64,000 nt of DNA from positions 62,001-126,000 of the forward strand of contig JASMLZ010000058.1 of the NCBI GenBank assembly GCA_030748435.1, written 5' to 3'. How positions within the stretch are numbered: the stretch's first letter is position 1; every line of letters starts with the position of its first letter. The position numbers and the translations under genes were made by a program. Of this stretch, positions 28,491-38,729 are shown in pieces. The DNA is from Gammaproteobacteria bacterium (GTDB lineage Bacteria; Pseudomonadota; Gammaproteobacteria; Pseudomonadales; Balneatricaceae). Under the pieces are notes generated by a model. The model was not told the DNA's origin. It saw only the letters and a program-made list of their open reading frames with translations, and did not search any database.

Positions 28491-29606
28491 CTACTGCTCA
28501 AGCAGAATGCGCAACATACGACGCAATGGTTCGGCGGCACCCCATAACAACTGATCACCTACCGTAAAGGCTGACAGATACTTGGGACCCATATTTAGCT
28601 TGCGTAAGCGACCCACTGGGGTCGACATAGTACCCGTCACTTTAGCCGGGCTTAATTCTGCCATGGTGACGTCCCGATTATTAGGGATCAGTTTTACCCA
28701 GTCGTTAGCCCCTGCTAGCATATCTTCAATTTCATCCATGGGCAGGTCATTGTTGAGCTTGATGGTAAAGGCCTGAGAGTGGCAACGCATGGCCCCTACT
28801 CGCACACACAAGCCATCCACAGGGATTAAATTCTCTTCTCCCCGACCCAGAATCTTGTTGGTTTCGGCTTGAGCCTTCCACTCTTCGCGACTCTGACCAT
28901 TGTCCAATTGCGCATCAATATAAGGAATCAAACTACCGGCCAAAGGGGCACCAAACTGGGAGCTGTCATTGGCATCGGCGCGTATGGCAGCCGATACTTT
29001 ACGGTCAATATCCAAAATGGCTGAGGCCGGGTCAGCCAATTCAGCAGCTACAGATTGATTGATATAACCCATTTGCTTAAGGAGTTCGCGCATATGACGG
29101 GCACCGCCGCCTGAAGCGGCCTGATAGGTCATAGCAGATAGCCACTCGATTTGCTGATTGGCAAATAAACCACCCAAAGCCATCAACATCAAGCTGACTG
29201 TGCAATTACCGCCGATAAAGTCTTTTTTGCCTGCCAGCAGGGCCTGATCTATGACATCACGGTTAACCGGATCAAGAATAATCACGCTGTCATCGGCCAT
29301 ACGCAAGCTGGAAGCCGCATCAATCCAGTAGCCCTGCCAACCAGTCGCACGCAAGGGGCCAAAAACACGCTTTGTGTAGTCACCACCCTGACAGGAAATA
29401 ATGATATCCATGGTCTTTAAAACCTCAATATCATGGGCATCCTGCAACACCGGAACGTCTATGCCAAAATCAGGTGCAGACTGACCTGCCTGAGAGGTGG
29501 TGAAAAATACTGGCTCGATATGTTGGAAGTCATTTTCTTCCTGCATCCGTTGCATCAGCACGGAACCCACCATGCCACGCCAGCCTACCAAACCTACACG
29601 TTTCAT
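28491..29606 (-). CDS. asd: Aspartate-semialdehyde dehydrogenase
   Basis: A 371-residue NADPH-dependent enzyme giving aspartate semialdehyde for Lys, Met, Thr and diaminopimelate. N-terminal nucleotide-binding motif [14 protein letters not shown], active-site Cys in [11 protein letters not shown], then [11 protein letters not shown] and [18 protein letters not shown]. The ATG at 29606 is chosen because a GAGG site lies 7 nt upstream; the frame extends 4 codons to 29618. A hairpin GTCCTTT/AAAGGAC sits at about 29643-29661 in its leader. Confidence 0.95.
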   Translation of the reverse strand: MKRVGLVGWRGMVGSVLMQRMQEENDFQHIEPVFFTTSQAGQSAPDFGIDVPVLQDAHDIEVLKTMDIIISCQGGDYTKRVFGPLRATGWQGYWIDAASSLRMADDSVIILDPVNRDVIDQALLAGKKDFIGGNCTVSLMLMALGGLFANQQIEWLSAMTYQAASGGGARHMRELLKQMGYINQSVAAELADPASAILDIDRKVSAAIRADANDSSQFGAPLAGSLIPYIDAQLDNGQSREEWKAQAETNKILGRGEENLIPVDGLCVRVGAMRCHSQAFTIKLNNDLPMDEIEDMLAGANDWVKLIPNNRDVTMAELSPAKVTGTMSTPVGRLRKLNMGPKYLSAFTVGDQLLWGAAEPLRRMLRILLEQ

Positions 29607-29835
29607 TCTTTGCCTCATTTACTTTGAGAAATTGGCATGATGGTCCTTTTTGTCAAAGGACAAAATCCTAGCTTACGCCACATTCCCAGATTAAAAAATT
29701 CGGACTCAAGGCTATTGAGTACCATTAAAAACCACTTGCAAAATAGCCTATAATATTAACTGTCTTTACCGACATTATAGACTATCAATCCCTATTTGCT
29801 TCTACCAGACAAGTATAAAATGTCTCGACGCTATT

Positions 29836-30918
29836 TTACCCGCTTATGAGGGCGGAAACTACCGCTTCGCCCATGCTTTCTGTACCCACAATCTGGCAAC
29901 CATCACTGGCAATATCAAGGGTACGCAAGCCTTGATCCAATACGCTACTAACCGCCTCTTCAATAGCATCAGCAACGGCACCTTCACCCAGAGAATAGCG
30001 CAGCATCATGGCCGCCGACAAAATAGTCGCCAAAGGGTTAGCCTTATTTTCGCCAGCAATATCCGGTGCCGAACCATGACAGGGCTCATACATACCCTTG
30101 CCGTTAGCATCTAGAGACGCCGACGGCAGCATGCCAATTGAACCAGTTAGCATAGCCGCAGCATCAGACAGGATATCACCAAACATATTGCCGGTTACCA
30201 GTACATCAAACTGCTTTGGCGCGCGCACCAGTTGCATGGCAGCGTTATCAACATACATATGACTTAGTTCTACATCTGGGTAGTCCTTGGCCATAGATTC
30301 CATAATTTCTCGCCATAACACGGTTACTTCCAACACATTGGCTTTATCGACTGAGCAAAGCTTGCCATTACGAGCGCGGGCAGCTTCAAAGGCCACCTTG
30401 CCTATACGACGAATTTCAGATTCACTATAGACATAAGTGTTATAACCTTGGCGTTCGCCTGTATCCAGCGTACGCACACCCCGTGGTTGACCAAAGTAAA
30501 TACCCCCAGTCAGTTCACGCACAATAAGAATATCCAGACCCGATACAACTTCAGGCTTCAGGGTTGATGCTGCAGCCAGTTGAGGATAGAGGATGGCTGG
30601 ACGCAGATTGCCAAACAGTGCCAAACCAGAGCGAATACCCAATAAGCCTTTTTCCGGACGGATTGCCATATCAAGGGTATCCCATTTAGGACCACCCACG
30701 GCGCCCAGCAGAATAGCATCACTGGCTTTTGCTTTGGCCATGGTGTCTTCAGGTAGTGGGCTACCTGTAGCATCAATAGCGGCACCACCAAGTAATGCAG
30801 AGTCAATGGTCAGATCCAAACCAAATTTTTGTTTACAGGCTTCTAGTACTTTAACCGCCTCGGCAATTATTTCCGGGCCGATACCATCACCCGGCAATAC
30901 CAATACGTTATGAGTCAT
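29836..30918 (-). CDS. leuB: 3-isopropylmalate dehydrogenase
   Basis: A 360-residue NAD-dependent dehydrogenase catalysing oxidative decarboxylation of 3-isopropylmalate in leucine synthesis. N-terminal [13 protein letters not shown], substrate residues in [13 protein letters not shown], metal site in [12 protein letters not shown] and [14 protein letters not shown], and the C-terminal [18 protein letters not shown]. It closes the leuCDB run. There is no clear terminator in the 217 bp before asd. Confidence 0.97.
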   Translation of the reverse strand: MTHNVLVLPGDGIGPEIIAEAVKVLEACKQKFGLDLTIDSALLGGAAIDATGSPLPEDTMAKAKASDAILLGAVGGPKWDTLDMAIRPEKGLLGIRSGLALFGNLRPAILYPQLAAASTLKPEVVSGLDILIVRELTGGIYFGQPRGVRTLDTGERQGYNTYVYSESEIRRIGKVAFEAARARNGKLCSVDKANVLEVTVLWREIMESMAKDYPDVELSHMYVDNAAMQLVRAPKQFDVLVTGNMFGDILSDAAAMLTGSIGMLPSASLDANGKGMYEPCHGSAPDIAGENKANPLATILSAAMMLRYSLGEGAVADAIEEAVSSVLDQGLRTLDIASDGCQIVGTESMGEAVVSALISG

Positions 30919-30944
30919 GTATGTGTTCCTTATTCAGCAAATAA

Positions 30945-31586
30945 CTATTTAGCAAACAACCAAGGAGCCTGTTCTTTGCGCTTGGCTTCATAGCGCTTGA
31001 TAAAATCAGACTGTTCTAGGGTGAGACCAATATCGTCTAGGCCATTAAGTAGGCAATGACGACGGAAGGTGTCAATATTAAAGGCAATATCGCCCTCTTG
31101 CGAACCTTTAATTAAACCGGCATGCAAATCAATAGTGAGGTTAAAGCCAGGCTTGGCAAAGGCTTCATTAAATAGCGCATTGACCTGATCATCTAACAGT
31201 GCGATGGGCAAAATACCATTCTTAAAGCAGTTGTTATAGAAAATATCGGCAAAACTAGGCGCAATCACGCAGCGAATACCAAAGTCCAACAAGGCCCATG
31301 GCGCATGCTCGCGACTGGAACCGCAGCCAAAGTTTTCCCGAGCCAATAAAATGCTGGCCTCAGTATAGGGTTCCTGATTAAGGATAAAATCCGGATTTAG
31401 AGGGCGCTGCGAATTATCAGCATCAGGCTGACCCTCATCGAGATAACGTAGTTCATCAAACAGATTAGGACCAAAACCTGAACGTTTGATGGACTTCAAA
31501 AACTGCTTAGGGATAATCATATCCGTATCGACATTAACACGATCCAGTGGGGCGACAACACCCGTTAACTGCTTAAAAGCTTGCAT
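30945..31586 (-). CDS. leuD: 3-isopropylmalate dehydratase small subunit
   Basis: A 213-residue swivel-domain subunit that pairs with LeuC. Recognised by [19 protein letters not shown] and [18 protein letters not shown]. The ATG at 31586 has an AGGAGA site 7 nt upstream; the longer frame to 31622 would overlap leuC. The gap to leuC is 10 bp and the two form a stoichiometric operon pair. Confidence 0.96.
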   Translation of the reverse strand: MQAFKQLTGVVAPLDRVNVDTDMIIPKQFLKSIKRSGFGPNLFDELRYLDEGQPDADNSQRPLNPDFILNQEPYTEASILLARENFGCGSSREHAPWALLDFGIRCVIAPSFADIFYNNCFKNGILPIALLDDQVNALFNEAFAKPGFNLTIDLHAGLIKGSQEGDIAFNIDTFRRHCLLNGLDDIGLTLEQSDFIKRYEAKRKEQAPWLFAK

Positions 31587-31596
31587 CTGTATCTCC

Positions 31597-33018
31597 TTAA
31601 CTAAATTCGCGCACATCAACAAAACGACCAGCTATAGCCGCTGCTGCTGCCATGGCAGGACTTACCAGATGAGTACGGCCACCGAACCCCTGACGACCCT
31701 CAAAATTTCGATTGGACGTAGAAGCACAGTGTTCGCCAGTACCCAGCTTGTCGGCATTCATAGCCAGACACATAGAACAACCAGGCTCGCGCCATTCCAT
31801 GCCAGCGGCCACAAAAACCTTATCCAAACCTTCGGCTTCGGCCTGCTGTTTAACCAAGCCTGAGCCTGGCACTACCAGCGCCTGTTTAAGACTTGGCGCT
31901 ACGCTGCGACCGGCAACAATGGCCGCAGCGGCACGCAAATCTTCAATACGGCTGTTGGTGCAAGAACCAATAAATACCCGATCCAACTGAATATCTGTAA
32001 TAGCCTGTTCTGCTTGCAGTCCCATATATTGTAGAGCGCGATCAATACCATTGGCTTTTACTTCGTCTTTTTCCTTGGCTGGATTCGGTACCAAAGCCGA
32101 CACCGGCAACACCATTTCCGGCGAGGTACCCCAAGTAACCTGCGGCGCAATGTCCTTACCATCCATCACCACCACATGATCAAATTCGGCATCGGCATCA
32201 GAGTGCAGGTCTTGCCAAGCCTCTACAGCCATCTCCCATTGTTCACCTTGGGGCGCATAGGGGCGACCTTTAACATAGTCGATAGTGGTTTGGTCAACGG
32301 CCACCATACCAACTCGAGCACCCGCTTCAATAGCCATATTGCAAACGGTCATACGGCCTTCCATAGACATATCGGCAAATACCTGACCCGCGAACTCAAT
32401 GGCGTAACCGGTACCACCAGCAGTACCGATTTCCCCGATTATAGCCAAGACCACATCTTTGGCAGTGACTCCCTTGCCCAGCTCACCGGTTACCTTGACC
32501 AGCATATTTTTGGATTTCTTCTGGATCAGACATTGGGTGGCCAGCACATGTTCTACTTCCGAAGTACCAATGCCATGGGCTAAAGCTCCCAAAGCACCAT
32601 GAGTGGCCGTATGGGAGTCCCCACAAACAACTGTCATGCCGGGTAAAGTTGCGCCCTGCTCCGGGCCAACCACATGCACAATGCCTTGCCGCTTATCCTG
32701 CATCTTAAACTCAGTTATGCCAAAATGATCACAGTTTTCACCTAGTGTTACTACCTGAATTTTGGAAACTGGATCGGCAATACCATTTACCCCCACAGAA
32801 CGTTCCTGGGTAGTGGTAGGGACATTATGATCTGGCGTCGCCAGATTGGTATCCAGACGCCATGGTTGACGACCAGCAATACGCAATCCTTCAAAAGCCT
32901 GTGGTGAAGTCACTTCATGTAACAGGTGACGGTCAATATAAATAAGACAGCTACCATCTTCCTGTTGGCGCACCAGATGGGCATCCCAAAGTTTGTCATA
33001 AAGCGTCTTTGCAGCCAT
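31597..33018 (-). CDS. leuC: 3-isopropylmalate dehydratase large subunit
   Basis: A 473-residue aconitase-family enzyme isomerising 2- to 3-isopropylmalate with LeuD. [4Fe-4S] ligands are in [17 protein letters not shown] and [13 protein letters not shown]. The N-terminus [16 protein letters not shown] is typical. First gene of leuCDB, divergent from a LysR gene. The 207-bp spacer contains a nested palindrome that is a likely binding site. Confidence 0.97.
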   Translation of the reverse strand: MAAKTLYDKLWDAHLVRQQEDGSCLIYIDRHLLHEVTSPQAFEGLRIAGRQPWRLDTNLATPDHNVPTTTQERSVGVNGIADPVSKIQVVTLGENCDHFGITEFKMQDKRQGIVHVVGPEQGATLPGMTVVCGDSHTATHGALGALAHGIGTSEVEHVLATQCLIQKKSKNMLVKVTGELGKGVTAKDVVLAIIGEIGTAGGTGYAIEFAGQVFADMSMEGRMTVCNMAIEAGARVGMVAVDQTTIDYVKGRPYAPQGEQWEMAVEAWQDLHSDADAEFDHVVVMDGKDIAPQVTWGTSPEMVLPVSALVPNPAKEKDEVKANGIDRALQYMGLQAEQAITDIQLDRVFIGSCTNSRIEDLRAAAAIVAGRSVAPSLKQALVVPGSGLVKQQAEAEGLDKVFVAAGMEWREPGCSMCLAMNADKLGTGEHCASTSNRNFEGRQGFGGRTHLVSPAMAAAAAIAGRFVDVREFS

Positions 33019-33139
33019 GTTAGCCTCCTGTTACTTGTGCTTATATGCTAGTGGGCACAGCCCATAGTAGGCTGGCTCTTAACGATAGGCATAATTATAC
33101 TTCCAGCACCAGAATAACTCTAATTCATATTTTTTATCT

Positions 33140-33168
33140 ATTGGATTCCATTTTGGAATATATCCAAT
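33140..33168. promoter_or_regulatory. Nested palindrome, probable LysR operator for leuC
   Basis: ATTGGAT (33140-33146) pairs with ATCCAAT (33162-33168), and within it TTCCA (33146-33150) pairs with TGGAA (33154-33158). It lies in the spacer between leuC and the divergent LysR gene, 58 bp before the LysR start. Dyads with a T...A interrupted core are typical of LysR-family sites. Assignment to this regulator is inferred from position. Confidence 0.55.
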
Positions 33169-33225
33169 ATAATAGCTAATTCTCAGGAACTCAGTTGAAC
33201 ACAGGATTTATGGAACCTGCCTTAT

Positions 33226-34101
33226 ATGGACACACAGCAACTAAAAGCCTTTGTTACCGTTGCCAGATTAGGCTCTTTCTCACAGGCTGGTGAACACCTT
33301 TACCTAACCCAACCTGCTATAAGCAAGCGCATAGTTAAGCTCGAACAACAGTTAAATGTGCGTTTATTTGATCGCATTGGTCGTCATGTTAATCTGACTG
33401 ATGCCGGTTTTGTATTATTACCCAAAGCCCAACATATTCTTGCTACTCTCGATGATACCAGCCGTGAGCTAAGCAATTTATCTGGCCGGGTTGAAGGACA
33501 TTTGCGCATTGCTACCAGTCATCATATTGGCCTGCATCGTTTACCACCCTATTTACGCGAGTATCAGCAACGTTATCCAAAGGTAAAACTGGATATTCAG
33601 TTTGCCGAGTCAGAAATAATCTATCAGGGATTACTGGAAGGTTTGTGGGAAATTGGCATTATCACGCTTAGTCCACAACCCCATCAACAGCTACAGCAAC
33701 AGCTGCTATGGCAAGATGATATGCACTTTGTCTGTGCGCCTAATCACCCATTAGCAACAGTTAAAAGTGTGAGCTTAAAAAGTCTGGGCCACTACCCGGC
33801 TTTATTAAGCAAGCCCGGCACCTTTACCAGAGAACTACTAAATCAGCGTTTTGATCAGGCAGATATTGAACTCCGAGTAGCCACTTCTACCAACAATCTG
33901 GATACGCTGCGAATGCTGGTCAGCACCGGTATGGGCTGGAGCCTACTGCCTCACACCTTGCTCAATGAGGATATAACCACCATTACCACTGACAGCTCTA
34001 CGATTGTTCGCCATTTAGGGTGTGTTCGTCATACCCAGCGTAGCCTGTCTAACGCAGCACAACAATTAATGTCTTTACTGCAGACCCAAGCAACTTATTA
34101 G
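33226..34101 (+). CDS. LysR-family transcriptional regulator
   Basis: A 291-residue LysR-type protein: N-terminal winged helix (residues 1-60, QQLKAFVTVARLGSFSQAG then LTQPAISKRIVKLEQQL) and a C-terminal periplasmic-binding-like effector domain. It is divergent from leuC, the same arrangement as in Pseudomonas, so it probably controls leuCDB or senses a leucine-pathway intermediate. The effector is unknown. The ATG is unambiguous. Confidence 0.92.
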   Translation: MDTQQLKAFVTVARLGSFSQAGEHLYLTQPAISKRIVKLEQQLNVRLFDRIGRHVNLTDAGFVLLPKAQHILATLDDTSRELSNLSGRVEGHLRIATSHHIGLHRLPPYLREYQQRYPKVKLDIQFAESEIIYQGLLEGLWEIGIITLSPQPHQQLQQQLLWQDDMHFVCAPNHPLATVKSVSLKSLGHYPALLSKPGTFTRELLNQRFDQADIELRVATSTNNLDTLRMLVSTGMGWSLLPHTLLNEDITTITTDSSTIVRHLGCVRHTQRSLSNAAQQLMSLLQTQATY

Positions 34102-34213
34102 CCCTGTAAGTGCATTTTTATATTCCCAAAACTTATAAAGCTGGTATAGAATTGCGCCAAACAATAAACAAGCATATTATCTGCTTGATAGACCTCTAAG
34201 AGTTAGCCGATAC

Positions 34214-35260
34214 ATGAACGTTACCAAGCCTATACGTTATGCATTTTTACAGGTTTCCAATTATTCCATGATCACCTTCTCGTCCGCGGTAGCGGCGCTG
34301 CGTGGTGCCAACTATATTAGTGGCAAAGATCTTTATCAATGGGAAATCGTTACGATGGATGGTAATCCCGTGCGTTCCAGTGTCGGGTTTGAGGTGGGAC
34401 CAACAAAGCATATAGATCATTTAAATATAACTGGCTTAGAAGCTCTGATAGTTTGCGGTGGCACCTATATTGACCGTTCCTACAATAAACAGACACTGAA
34501 CTTCTTGCGTAAGATAGCAAGCACTAAAACCAACCTGGGTTCTACCTGTACTGGTAGCTATCTACTGGCGGCGGCTGGTTTATTGGATGGTTACCAGTGC
34601 ACTATCCACTGGGAAAATTTAGCTGGTATGCGCGAAGAGTTTCCCAACATACTTATGTCTTCCAATCTATTTGCTATTGATCGAGATCGCTTTACCTGTT
34701 CCGGCGGCAACTCTTCTTTGGATATGATGTTACAGATTATCGGTCAACAACAAGGTCCGGAGCTGGCGGCCGCAGTATCGGAAATGTTTATTATGGAACG
34801 TATCCGTGACCACCATGATACACAGCGTATTCCTTTGCGCCTGCACTTGGGCAACAGTCAGCCCAAACTGATTGAGGCTGTCGCCTTGATGGAAGCCAAT
34901 CTGGAAGAAACCATTTCTTTGGATGATCTGGCCCAGTATGTGGGCGTATCTCGGCGCCAACTGGAGCGTCTGTTTCAGAAGCATCTTAAGTGCGTACCCT
35001 CGCGTTACTATCTGGAACTGCGTCTCAATCGGGCGCGGCAATTATTATTACAAACCAATCTTTCCATTATTGATGTTTCTTTGGCCTGTGGCTTTGTTTC
35101 TGCACCTCATTTCTCTAAATGCTATCGGGATTTCTTTGGTATTCCCCCACGTGAAGAACGGCGCCGGTTTGCCCCCGGTAGTGGTAGCAAATTAAACGCT
35201 TCGGATAGTGAAAACAGTGAGCCAGAGCTTCCTGACTCACCCTCCACAAAGCAGATATAA
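34214..35260 (+). CDS. GlxA/GbdR-like AraC-family transcriptional regulator
   Basis: A 348-residue regulator with an N-terminal DJ-1/PfpI-like domain (about 8-190; nucleophile-elbow-like GSTCTGSYLLAAAGLL) and a C-terminal AraC double helix-turn-helix (about 225-315; ISLDDLAQYVGVSRRQLERLF and LSIIDVSLACGFVSAPHFS). This architecture is that of GbdR, which activates glycine betaine and dimethylglycine catabolism in Pseudomonas. The gene ends 12 bp from the convergent RACo-like gene of the corrinoid operon, so it is a candidate regulator of that operon. The inducer is inferred, not shown. Confidence 0.88.
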   Translation: MNVTKPIRYAFLQVSNYSMITFSSAVAALRGANYISGKDLYQWEIVTMDGNPVRSSVGFEVGPTKHIDHLNITGLEALIVCGGTYIDRSYNKQTLNFLRKIASTKTNLGSTCTGSYLLAAAGLLDGYQCTIHWENLAGMREEFPNILMSSNLFAIDRDRFTCSGGNSSLDMMLQIIGQQQGPELAAAVSEMFIMERIRDHHDTQRIPLRLHLGNSQPKLIEAVALMEANLEETISLDDLAQYVGVSRRQLERLFQKHLKCVPSRYYLELRLNRARQLLLQTNLSIIDVSLACGFVSAPHFSKCYRDFFGIPPREERRRFAPGSGSKLNASDSENSEPELPDSPSTKQI

Positions 35261-35271
35261 AAGCAGGCTGG

Positions 35272-37299
35272 CTAACGCTTTCTGCGCGCACGCCGTCCGT
35301 CCCTTCCAGCGGCTATCACTGGTGCCTCTTTAACAGGGGGTAGATCAACAACTTGGGCCAATTGCGGAAATGCATCCACCTTGTTAGGAAATGCCATGGC
35401 ATTGACAAAATAATCCTGAAAAGCCGGCTCTACAGCCGTTTCCACCTTCTCAATTTGACGCACCACCGACTCGATAAGAGGACGTGATTTCTCGTCTAAT
35501 AACGCAATCCTGGCACCGGTACCAGCGGCATTGCCAGCCGCAGACACCTGCTCTAACTTACAGTCAGGAATAAGTCCCAGAACCATGGCATATTTAACAT
35601 CAATATGACTACCAAAGGCACCTGCCAGACGAATACGATCTACCTGCTTAACAGCTTGATAGTCCATTAATAATTTAATGCCTGCATAAAGTGCTGCCTT
35701 GGCTAACTGAATCGCACGCACATCATTTTGCATAATTTTTATCGCTGAGCGCTGTTCAGTAGCTGCCAATATTTCATAAGAGAAGGTACGCCCATCAGCC
35801 TGAATTCGTGGATTTACACTTATCAGGCTACCATCAATCACACCATCCTGATTGATTACGCCAGCCAAATAGAGCTCAGCCACTACCTCAATAATACCGG
35901 AACCACAGATACCCGTAATACCCGTGCTGCCAACGGCTTCTGCAAAACCCTCCTCATCGGACCAGAGTTCACTGCCAATAACACGATAACGGGGTTCCAG
36001 AGTTTCTGGATTGATACGAATACGCTCAATGGCGCCAGCTGCAGCACGCTGGCCGGCACTGATTTGTGCACCTTCAAAAGCCGGGCCTGTGGGGCTGGAG
36101 CAGGCCACTATCCGATGACGATTACCCAAGACAATTTCGGCATTGGTACCTACGTCCACCAATAATGTCATGGCATCATGATTAAATGGTTCTTCTGCTA
36201 ACACCATACCTGCCGTGTCAGCCCCCACATGACCAGCTATACAAGGCAGAAGATAAGCTCGAGCCTGTGGATTAAGCTGAATATCCAGATCTTTAGCTGG
36301 CATATTAACCGCCATATCTGTCGCCAGAGCAAAAGGAGCACCACCAAGTTCAACGGGGTTAATGCCCAATAAAAGGTGATGCATTACCGGATTAGCAACA
36401 AAAGTGATTTCCAGTATATCGGTAATATCGCACTCAGCCTGCTGCACCAATTTCTGGATCAGGGCATTTAGCGACTCTCGTACTACCTTTGCCATCTCCC
36501 CATCACCACCTGGGTTCATCATGACATAAGACACCCGGCTCATCAGGTCTTCACCAAAGCGAATTTGTGGATTCATTAAGCCCGAGCTGGCCTTTACCTC
36601 GCCACTAACCAGATCACACAAATGGGCAGCGATCGTAGTAGAGCCTACATCTACGGCTACGCCATACAAACGTTCATGGAAACCGGGCCAGACAGCCACC
36701 ACTTGCTTACCTTCGCGCACAGCCACGGTCACACGCCACTTACCTGCACGCAATAATGCCTGTAGCTGTGGCAATAACGCCACCTCATAATCAAGGTTGG
36801 TCAGTTGCCAATCTTGCTCCAGAGCATTTAGCAGGCGCCGCAAATCCCCGGAAGGATCATGCATATCAGGTTCCTGCACTTCCACATAATACAAATGCAC
36901 TAGTGGGTTAAGGGAGATTTCGTGATGTTCAACGCCTTTGCGTACAGTCTGGTGGTGTACCTGACTTTCTGCAGGCACATCAACAACAATGTCATTGAGT
37001 ACCTTTGTATGACAGCTTAAGCGACGGCCTGATTTGAGTTCGCGGCGTTCTGCATATTTTAGCTCTGGTGCCGTAATGGGCTCCAGACTAGCTGCTGTTG
37101 AAGTGATACCAAACTTGGCAAACTCACCTTCACTAACCAGTATCTGACAGCGACCACAGATCCCACGCCCACCACACACAGAATCAATATCAACATTTAA
37201 ATAACGTGCCGCCTGTAATAAAGGCGTGCCAACAGGAAAGCGACCTCGTTTACCTGAAGGGGTAAAAACAACCAAAACTTCATCAGCCTGATTACTCAT
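35272..37299 (-). CDS. RACo-like corrinoid activation protein (2Fe-2S, ASKHA ATPase)
   Basis: A 675-residue protein. Residues 1-100 form a 2Fe-2S ferredoxin domain with C42, C48, C51 and C96. The linker and the C-terminal DUF4445/ASKHA ATPase domain follow, with phosphate-binding VDVGSTTIAAH near 217. RACo proteins use ATP to reduce inactive Co(II) corrinoid to Co(I), restarting methyl transfer. Here the client is probably the corrinoid protein at 40636-41337. It has an Arg-rich C-terminal tail (DGRRARRKR) with no obvious role. A 330-bp gap and a hairpin separate it from the methyltransferase gene, so it may be transcribed separately. Confidence 0.87.
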   Translation of the reverse strand: MSNQADEVLVVFTPSGKRGRFPVGTPLLQAARYLNVDIDSVCGGRGICGRCQILVSEGEFAKFGITSTAASLEPITAPELKYAERRELKSGRRLSCHTKVLNDIVVDVPAESQVHHQTVRKGVEHHEISLNPLVHLYYVEVQEPDMHDPSGDLRRLLNALEQDWQLTNLDYEVALLPQLQALLRAGKWRVTVAVREGKQVVAVWPGFHERLYGVAVDVGSTTIAAHLCDLVSGEVKASSGLMNPQIRFGEDLMSRVSYVMMNPGGDGEMAKVVRESLNALIQKLVQQAECDITDILEITFVANPVMHHLLLGINPVELGGAPFALATDMAVNMPAKDLDIQLNPQARAYLLPCIAGHVGADTAGMVLAEEPFNHDAMTLLVDVGTNAEIVLGNRHRIVACSSPTGPAFEGAQISAGQRAAAGAIERIRINPETLEPRYRVIGSELWSDEEGFAEAVGSTGITGICGSGIIEVVAELYLAGVINQDGVIDGSLISVNPRIQADGRTFSYEILAATEQRSAIKIMQNDVRAIQLAKAALYAGIKLLMDYQAVKQVDRIRLAGAFGSHIDVKYAMVLGLIPDCKLEQVSAAGNAAGTGARIALLDEKSRPLIESVVRQIEKVETAVEPAFQDYFVNAMAFPNKVDAFPQLAQVVDLPPVKEAPVIAAGRDGRRARRKR

Positions 37300-37629
37300 A
37301 ATGCTACTCTCAATGTTGTATTCTGTAATCCTGATTGCAATACTTAAAACAACATATTACCAACTAAATAAGTATGCAACTATAGGATCCAAGTTTATCT
37401 TTAATAACCGATTTGTTTAATAATTATACTTACAGAGGGCTTTGCAGGAGCCAGTATTTTGTTATGTGACAAGACAAAAACGCACGCAAAGAGGGAGTTT
37501 ATATATGATAAATGACCGATTGAGTAGGTTTTTAACGCCGTCACAGGACAAAATAACTATCGTGCAAAGGTCTCTTATAGAAATCAAATACGGGGCTATC
37601 AAAGCCCCGTATTACCAACCAACTAACGC
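37300..37629 (-). other. Spacer between the methyltransferase gene and the RACo-like gene
   Basis: This 330-bp stretch holds no supported gene. It contains the hairpin at 37588-37612 near its right end and, toward the left, AT-rich sequence that could carry a promoter for the RACo-like gene. A GAG-type ribosome site precedes its ATG. Confidence 0.4.
37588..37612 (-). terminator. Hairpin after the methyl-THF methyltransferase gene
   Basis: Perfect 10-bp inverted repeat ATACGGGGCT (37588-37597) and AGCCCCGTAT (37603-37612) with a 5-nt loop, 18 nt after the gene end. On the minus strand it is followed by a modest T-rich tract (TTGATTTCT). It could terminate or attenuate the corrinoid operon ahead of the RACo-like gene. 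Confidence 0.6.
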
Positions 37630-38523
37630 CTAACCGCGACGGCGACGGCGACCACCACGTGCGCCCTCACCTTCAGGAGAAGGCTCCCGATAGGCTTTGA
37701 TCCAGTTCTTACATTCAGGATCATGCCCCATCATCAAATCACCACCACGAATACCAAGCATTACTTCTTCGTGCATTGGGTTAACAATAGCCGATGTCAT
37801 ACCAGCACCTATGGCACAAGCAATAAAGGTGCAGTTTACGCCATTACGATTGGGCAAACCAAAGCTAAAGTTAGAAGCACCGCAGGTGGTATTTACTTTT
37901 AGCTCAGTACGCAAACGATGCACCAGTTCCATCACTTGACGTCCAGAGGTGTTAACCGCTCCAACCGGCATAACCAAGGGGTCTACCACCACATCAGCAG
38001 CTGGAATACCATAGTCGGCGGCACGATTAACAATCTTTTTAGCCACCTCAAAACGCACATTGATATCTTGAGAAATACCAGTTTCATCATTAGAAATAGC
38101 CACTACAGCGGCGCCATACTTTTTCACTAATGGCAGTACGCGCTCCAGAGACTCGTCTTCACCCGTTACCGAGTTTAGCAAGGCCTTGCCTTTATAGACT
38201 TTTAAACCGGCTTCCAGAGCGTCAATAATAGAGGAATCAATACACAAGGGTACATCTACCAGAGACTGCACTAACTGAATGGTTTGCGCCAGTATTGCAG
38301 GCTCATCAGCCAGTGGGATGCCAGCATTAACGTCTAAAATCGTTGCGCCTGCAGCTACCTGGGCCAAGGCGTCGGCTTCTACGCGGCTAAAATCACCGTT
38401 CTTCATCTCTTCAGCTAATAGCTTGCGGCCAGTTGGATTAATGCGTTCGCCAATCACGGCAAATGGGCGATCAAAGCCAATGGCTACTTCTTTGGTCGCT
38501 GAACTGATAATAGTATCGGTCAT
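37630..38523 (-). CDS. Methyltetrahydrofolate:corrinoid methyltransferase
   Basis: A 297-residue TIM-barrel protein of the pterin-binding (DHPS-like) family. Recognised by FAVIGERINPTGRKLLAEE, ILDVNAGIPLADE, and TTCGASNFSFGLPNR near the C-terminal third. It moves a methyl group between a corrinoid protein and tetrahydrofolate. With the corrinoid protein upstream, the direction here is probably corrinoid to THF. The C-terminus ends in an unusual GARGGRRRRRG tail beyond the barrel. The ATG has an AGGA site. MetH is excluded because the other MetH domains are absent. Confidence 0.9.
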   Translation of the reverse strand: MTDTIISSATKEVAIGFDRPFAVIGERINPTGRKLLAEEMKNGDFSRVEADALAQVAAGATILDVNAGIPLADEPAILAQTIQLVQSLVDVPLCIDSSIIDALEAGLKVYKGKALLNSVTGEDESLERVLPLVKKYGAAVVAISNDETGISQDINVRFEVAKKIVNRAADYGIPAADVVVDPLVMPVGAVNTSGRQVMELVHRLRTELKVNTTCGASNFSFGLPNRNGVNCTFIACAIGAGMTSAIVNPMHEEVMLGIRGGDLMMGHDPECKNWIKAYREPSPEGEGARGGRRRRRG

Positions 38524-38729
38524 GGTGTTTTCCTGTTAAAAATTAAAACCGTAAAATGATACGGCCAATATATACTAAATATTTCTTAGCTACGGGCTTA
38601 GGGAAGCTCTATAAATTCCGTTATAGTAAGGTGCCGAGCAATAAATTAACTTATAACCTTTTGATTTTAAAAGTATAAATTGCTTAGCTTGTCTTGCAAT
38701 AATAGCCTTATAAATTTCTCAGGCATTCC

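Noticed and set aside
37442-37633. 63-residue frame between the methyltransferase and RACo-like genes
   Set aside because: It runs through the hairpin at 37588-37612, lacks protein-like composition and opposes the operon direction.
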